This document shows positions 7,139 to 9,954 of a stretch of DNA of 9,954 bases, piece after piece (the first letter of the stretch is position 1; every line of letters begins with the position of its first letter). The DNA lies in contig NZ_JALXVH010000073.1 in assembly GCF_025149945.1 (NCBI RefSeq), positions 1 to 9,954 of the forward strand, in the 5' to 3' direction. The notes beneath the pieces are model-generated. The model was given only the letters and a program-made list of their open reading frames with translations, made no database searches and was not told the origin of the DNA. This DNA comes from Kocuria sp. p3-SID1428 (lineage in GTDB: Bacteria; Actinomycetota; Actinomycetes; Actinomycetales; Micrococcaceae). The translations under genes and the position numbers were made by a program.

Positions 7139-8488
7139 ATGCAACAAAACCATCAGGCCACTGACGATCTGGCCATACGCCTGGGCGACGCCCTGATCCG
7201 CTCCGGCGCCAGCTCGGCGAGCACCACCTCGTCCCTGCTGGCGCTCTACCGCAGCTCCGAGCTGCATGACGTCTCCGTGGCGATCACCATGGGCCAGATC
7301 ACCATCAGTCGGCCGGGACGGGATGGGGCAGCCCCGAGCACGCGCGTCCACGAGACGACCGCCGGGACGCTCGACATCCATCTGCGTTCCCAGACCAATC
7401 GGATCCTCGAGGACGCGGTCCTGGGGAATCTGGAGGCGACACAGGCTCTCGAGGCCCTGGACGAGCTCGAGACGCAGCGCAGCCTGGCGTCGCACTGGCC
7501 CTCCGTTCTCGGGTTCAGCGCGATCGGCGTGGGGTTCAGCATGATCCTCGGAGGCAACGGCATCACGACGATCGCGGCGGGGTTTCTGGCCGTCGTCGTC
7601 TATGCCTCCTTCGCCGCCCTGGAGCACCTGCGCGCGCCAGGCATCTTCAGCCTGGGCGCCGGCGGCCTGATGGCAGTGGCCGGGGCCAGCGGGCTCGCCG
7701 CCGTCGTCGACGTCGTGCAGACGGCGGTGTGCATCGTCGCGGCCCTGGCCGCCTGGCTGGCAGGCGTCGCGGCCTACGGCGCTGTCCAGGACGTCATCAC
7801 CGGCTGGTACCTCTCCGCGACCGGGCGACTCATGGACGTGCTGACACGCACTGCGGGCCTGGTGTTCGGCGTGGCGCTGGGCATCCATCTCCTCGAGCCG
7901 CTGCTGGGCCGGGACCCCGGCTTCCTGGAGACGCTGCAGACCGACGGCTCACGCTGGGTCCCCTCCATCGTGGGCGCGGTGCTCGTCTCCAGCGGCTTCG
8001 CGCTCTCGGCGGGCGGGCGCGGTCGAGTGCTGGCTTCTCTGGCGGTGTTCGGCGGACTGGTCCAGGTGGGCGTGCTCAGCCTGAGCGAAATGGGCGTCAG
8101 CTCCTATGCGGCAACGCTGGCGGCGTCGGTGATCACCGGGGGCATATGCGTGGTGCTGACCCGGGCGCTGGGCGTCTCCTCGAACGCGAGCATGACCGTG
8201 GTGCTGCTGCCCCTGTTCCCAGGCATGTACGTCTACCAGGGGCTGCTCGGGATCATCTTCTCCGTCGAAGGCGCGGAGGACGCCCTGCTGCAGGGCGCCA
8301 TCACGGCCTTCTGCCTGTCCGTGGGAGGCCTGCTCGGGCAGTACCTGGCCTCGGAGGCGCTGTGGGCCACTCGCGCCCGCCAGTTCGCCAGGACCCACCC
8401 CGGGCGCACCTTCCGCAAGGAGATGCCGGTGGAGCAGAACTCCCGCGACATCATGGTGCCGATCTTCTCCCGGCCGTTCTCCCAGTAG
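7139..8488 (+). CDS. thrE: ThrE-family threonine/serine exporter (first paralogue)
   Basis: A 449-residue member of the ThrE family of amino-acid efflux proteins; the type protein exports threonine and serine in Corynebacterium glutamicum. The hydrophilic N-terminal part (1-118) carries LGDALIRSGASSAST and MGQITISRPGR. About ten hydrophobic segments follow, from about 121 to 405. The first block contains HLRAPGIFSL and AAYGAVQDVITGWYLSA (YjjP/DUF1212-like). The second contains VSSNASMTVVLLPLFPGMYVYQG (YjjB/ThrE_2-like), so both halves that are separate proteins in E. coli are fused here. The C-terminus (411-449) is hydrophilic. It is followed 277 bp later by a close paralogue in the same direction, and shared stretches such as CIVAALAAWLAG show they arose by duplication. 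Actual substrate cannot be read from sequence. Confidence 0.9.
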   Translation: MQQNHQATDDLAIRLGDALIRSGASSASTTSSLLALYRSSELHDVSVAITMGQITISRPGRDGAAPSTRVHETTAGTLDIHLRSQTNRILEDAVLGNLEATQALEALDELETQRSLASHWPSVLGFSAIGVGFSMILGGNGITTIAAGFLAVVVYASFAALEHLRAPGIFSLGAGGLMAVAGASGLAAVVDVVQTAVCIVAALAAWLAGVAAYGAVQDVITGWYLSATGRLMDVLTRTAGLVFGVALGIHLLEPLLGRDPGFLETLQTDGSRWVPSIVGAVLVSSGFALSAGGRGRVLASLAVFGGLVQVGVLSLSEMGVSSYAATLAASVITGGICVVLTRALGVSSNASMTVVLLPLFPGMYVYQGLLGIIFSVEGAEDALLQGAITAFCLSVGGLLGQYLASEALWATRARQFARTHPGRTFRKEMPVEQNSRDIMVPIFSRPFSQ

Positions 8489-8520
8489 GTCTCCTGGGCC
8501 ATGGGGTCCTCTTCACGGAT

Positions 8521-8576
8521 GGGGGGTGGCGCTGAGGCGCGGCGTGTCCGCCTGCTCCCACGCCCCGCCATCCCCC
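8521..8576 (+). terminator. Long hairpin after thrE1
   Basis: Left arm GGGGGGTGGCG (8521-8531) pairs with CGCCATCCCCC (8566-8576) over 11 bp with one G-U pair. Inside it GGCGTG (8541-8546) pairs with CACGCC (8559-8564). It begins 33 bp after the thrE1 stop. No T-run follows, so it is a structural terminator or mRNA-end stabiliser by inference only. Confidence 0.45.
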
Positions 8577-8707
8577 GCGCGTACGTGGCCACATGCCCTT
8601 GGGCAGGCGCATTGCGCATTTCCGCACGTAGGCGCGGGCTAGCGGGACCGGCGGGGCGTCGTCAGGAGCGGGAAAGGCGCAGTCCAGACGATTCACACTG
8701 CGCCCGC

Positions 8708-8722
8708 CGGTGCTGAGCACCG
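8708..8722. promoter_or_regulatory. Palindrome upstream of thrE2, possible operator
   Basis: CGGTGC-TGA-GCACCG is a perfect 6-bp inverted repeat with a 3-bp centre. It lies 31 bp before the thrE2 -10 element, a position just upstream of where RNA polymerase would bind, suitable for a dimeric regulator. No matching site was seen before thrE1. It could equally be a small hairpin of the thrE1 read-through transcript. Confidence 0.35.
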
Positions 8723-8752
8723 CTGGCCCAGCCCCTGCGCCGGGGGCGTCGC

Positions 8753-8758
8753 TAACGT
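8753..8758 (+). promoter_or_regulatory. -10 element for a probably leaderless thrE2 transcript
   Basis: TAACGT is followed by 7 bases (CCTGGCC) and the ATG at 8766, with no Shine-Dalgarno between. It suggests thrE2 has its own promoter rather than depending on read-through from thrE1. No clear -35 hexamer. Confidence 0.5.
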
Positions 8759-8765
8759 CCTGGCC

Positions 8766-9954
8766 ATGCCTTCACGAGACGACGACGCCTTCCGCCTGGC
8801 CGTGCTGCTGGGCGAGGCGCTGATCCGCGGCGGGGCCAGCTCCGCCGCCACGACCACGTGCCTGCAGCGTGCACTGCGCAGCGCCGGAGTGGATGACGCC
8901 ACCGTCGGGGTGACCATGGGCCAGATCATTCTCAGCCGCCCCGGTCGCGGCACGAGTGCTGCGATCACCCACGTCTCCGAGGCGCCGCCGGGCTCCCTTG
9001 ACCTCGAGCTGCGTCGGCGCATCACGGCCATGCTCGACGACCTCGCCCAGGGCCGGCGCACCGTGCGCGAGTGCCTGGCCGAGCTCGAGTCCCGGGAGGC
9101 CGACGGGCCCGGAGGCGCTCAGCACGCCGGTGCTCGGCATGCGATCCCCGCAGCCGGGCTCAGCCTCCTGGGCGTGGGGTTCTGCCTGCTCATGGGCGGC
9201 ACCGCGGCCACGACGCTGTGCGCCGGAGTGCTGTCGGTGGCCGCCTATGCCGCCTTCGCCGCGATGCAGCACCTGCGCTCCCCCGGCATCTTCTCCCTGG
9301 CCGCCGCGGGGCTCACCGCAGTGCTCGGGGCCACCGCCGCGACCGCTGTGATCGACGACGCCCAGACGGCCCTGTGCATCGTGGCCGCACTGGCGGCGTG
9401 GCTGGCCGGGATCACCGCCTACGGCGCGGCCCAGGACATGATCACCGGCTGGTACCTCTCCGCCGCCGGACACGTCATGGACATCGCCTCGCGCACCGCC
9501 GGGCTCGTGGCCGGCGTGGCGCTGGGGATCCACCTGATGGCGCCGTTCGTCGGGGAGTCGGTGGCCTACATCGAGGCTCTGCGCCCCGACGGCGTCTCCT
9601 GGGCCACCGCCATCACCGGCGCCGTGCTGGTATCCGGCGGCTACGGCCTGGCCAGCAGCGGGCGAGGAATCCGCTTGGTCGCGCTCGCGGCGCTCGGCGG
9701 CCTCGTGCAGGTGCTCGTGCTGATCGCTCAAGCGGTCGGGCTGAGCTCCTTCGTGGCGATCCTGGCCGCCGCTGTGGTGGTGGGGGCGATCTGCGTGCGC
9801 GCCGCTCCTTCACTGGGGCTGCCGTCGAACGCGTCCATGATGATCGCGCTGCTGCCGCTGTTCCCGGGGTCGTACATCTACCAGGGGATGCTCGGCACGA
9901 TCTTCGGCGTGGACGGCTCCGGGGACCAGCTGATCGCCGGAGCCGTCACCGCCT
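8766..9954 (+). CDS. thrE: ThrE-family threonine/serine exporter (second paralogue, partial at window end)
   Basis: Open from the ATG at 8766 to the window edge, 396 codons without a stop; by comparison with the first paralogue about 50 residues are missing. It begins MPSRDDDAFRLAVLLGEALIRGG and follows the neighbour nearly position by position: GGASSAATT, MGQIILSRPGR, HLRSPGIFSL, CIVAALAAWLAGITAYGAAQD, MITGWYLSA and LPSNASMMIALLPLFPGSYIYQG. It has the same layout of a hydrophilic N-terminal region, a YjjP-like half and a YjjB-like half. Differences are concentrated in the N-terminal linker (an ADGPGGAQHAGARH insert before the first membrane segment) and in the loop near residue 255. Both copies look intact, so they may differ in substrate or expression, or work together; the sequence does not decide. 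Confidence 0.92.
   Translation, partial: MPSRDDDAFRLAVLLGEALIRGGASSAATTTCLQRALRSAGVDDATVGVTMGQIILSRPGRGTSAAITHVSEAPPGSLDLELRRRITAMLDDLAQGRRTVRECLAELESREADGPGGAQHAGARHAIPAAGLSLLGVGFCLLMGGTAATTLCAGVLSVAAYAAFAAMQHLRSPGIFSLAAAGLTAVLGATAATAVIDDAQTALCIVAALAAWLAGITAYGAAQDMITGWYLSAAGHVMDIASRTAGLVAGVALGIHLMAPFVGESVAYIEALRPDGVSWATAITGAVLVSGGYGLASSGRGIRLVALAALGGLVQVLVLIAQAVGLSSFVAILAAAVVVGAICVRAAPSLGLPSNASMMIALLPLFPGSYIYQGMLGTIFGVDGSGDQLIAGAVTA

Overview
The window is high-GC DNA with almost exclusively G/C at third codon positions, TANNNT-type -10 elements and several start codons without a Shine-Dalgarno sequence. This fits an actinobacterium. The gene families (RecQ with HRDC, siderophore-interacting protein, paired CrcB, ThrE) suit Micrococcales such as the Brachybacterium/Dermabacter or Kocuria groups, but no marker here fixes the genus.

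Left part (47-2875, minus strand): a complete RecQ DNA helicase lies downstream of a siderophore-interacting flavoreductase. The gap between them holds two perfect inverted repeats, one of which surrounds a possible recQ -10 element. Middle left (3078-4302): a secreted, acidic, low-complexity lipoprotein (+) converges on and overlaps by 8 bp a LysR-family gene (-). The LysR gene keeps its effector-binding domain but has lost its DNA-binding helix-turn-helix. The base sequence that replaces the lost end looks like the last ~25 codons of a different, plus-strand gene, so a deletion that fused two divergent genes is a reasonable reading.

Middle (4442-5443, plus strand): a G-quadruplex-type motif precedes two translationally coupled crcB/Fluc fluoride-channel genes that overlap by ATGA and probably make one heterodimeric fluoride exporter. 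A degenerate ~31-bp tandem repeat sits between crcB2 and a convergent minus-strand gene for an SDR-type oxidoreductase fused to a DUF2867-like domain (5541-7061). The repeat also supplies that gene's stop codon.

Right part (7139-9954, plus strand): two tandem, full-length ThrE-family (threonine/serine exporter) paralogues; the second runs off the window. The SDR gene and both thrE genes share the arrangement TANNNT-N7-ATG, which is the signature of leaderless transcripts.

I saw no CRISPR array, IS element, tRNA, rRNA, phage gene or recognisable defence or biosynthetic cluster, and no evidence of a wholly new system. The most unusual items are the truncated LysR with its apparent fusion junction, the repeat inside the SDR 3' end, the altered Phe-box positions in both Fluc subunits, and the shared leaderless start architecture. 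There is no gene-free stretch longer than about 300 bases; the longest gap, between the thrE genes (8489-8765), holds two hairpin-type structures and the thrE2 -10 element.
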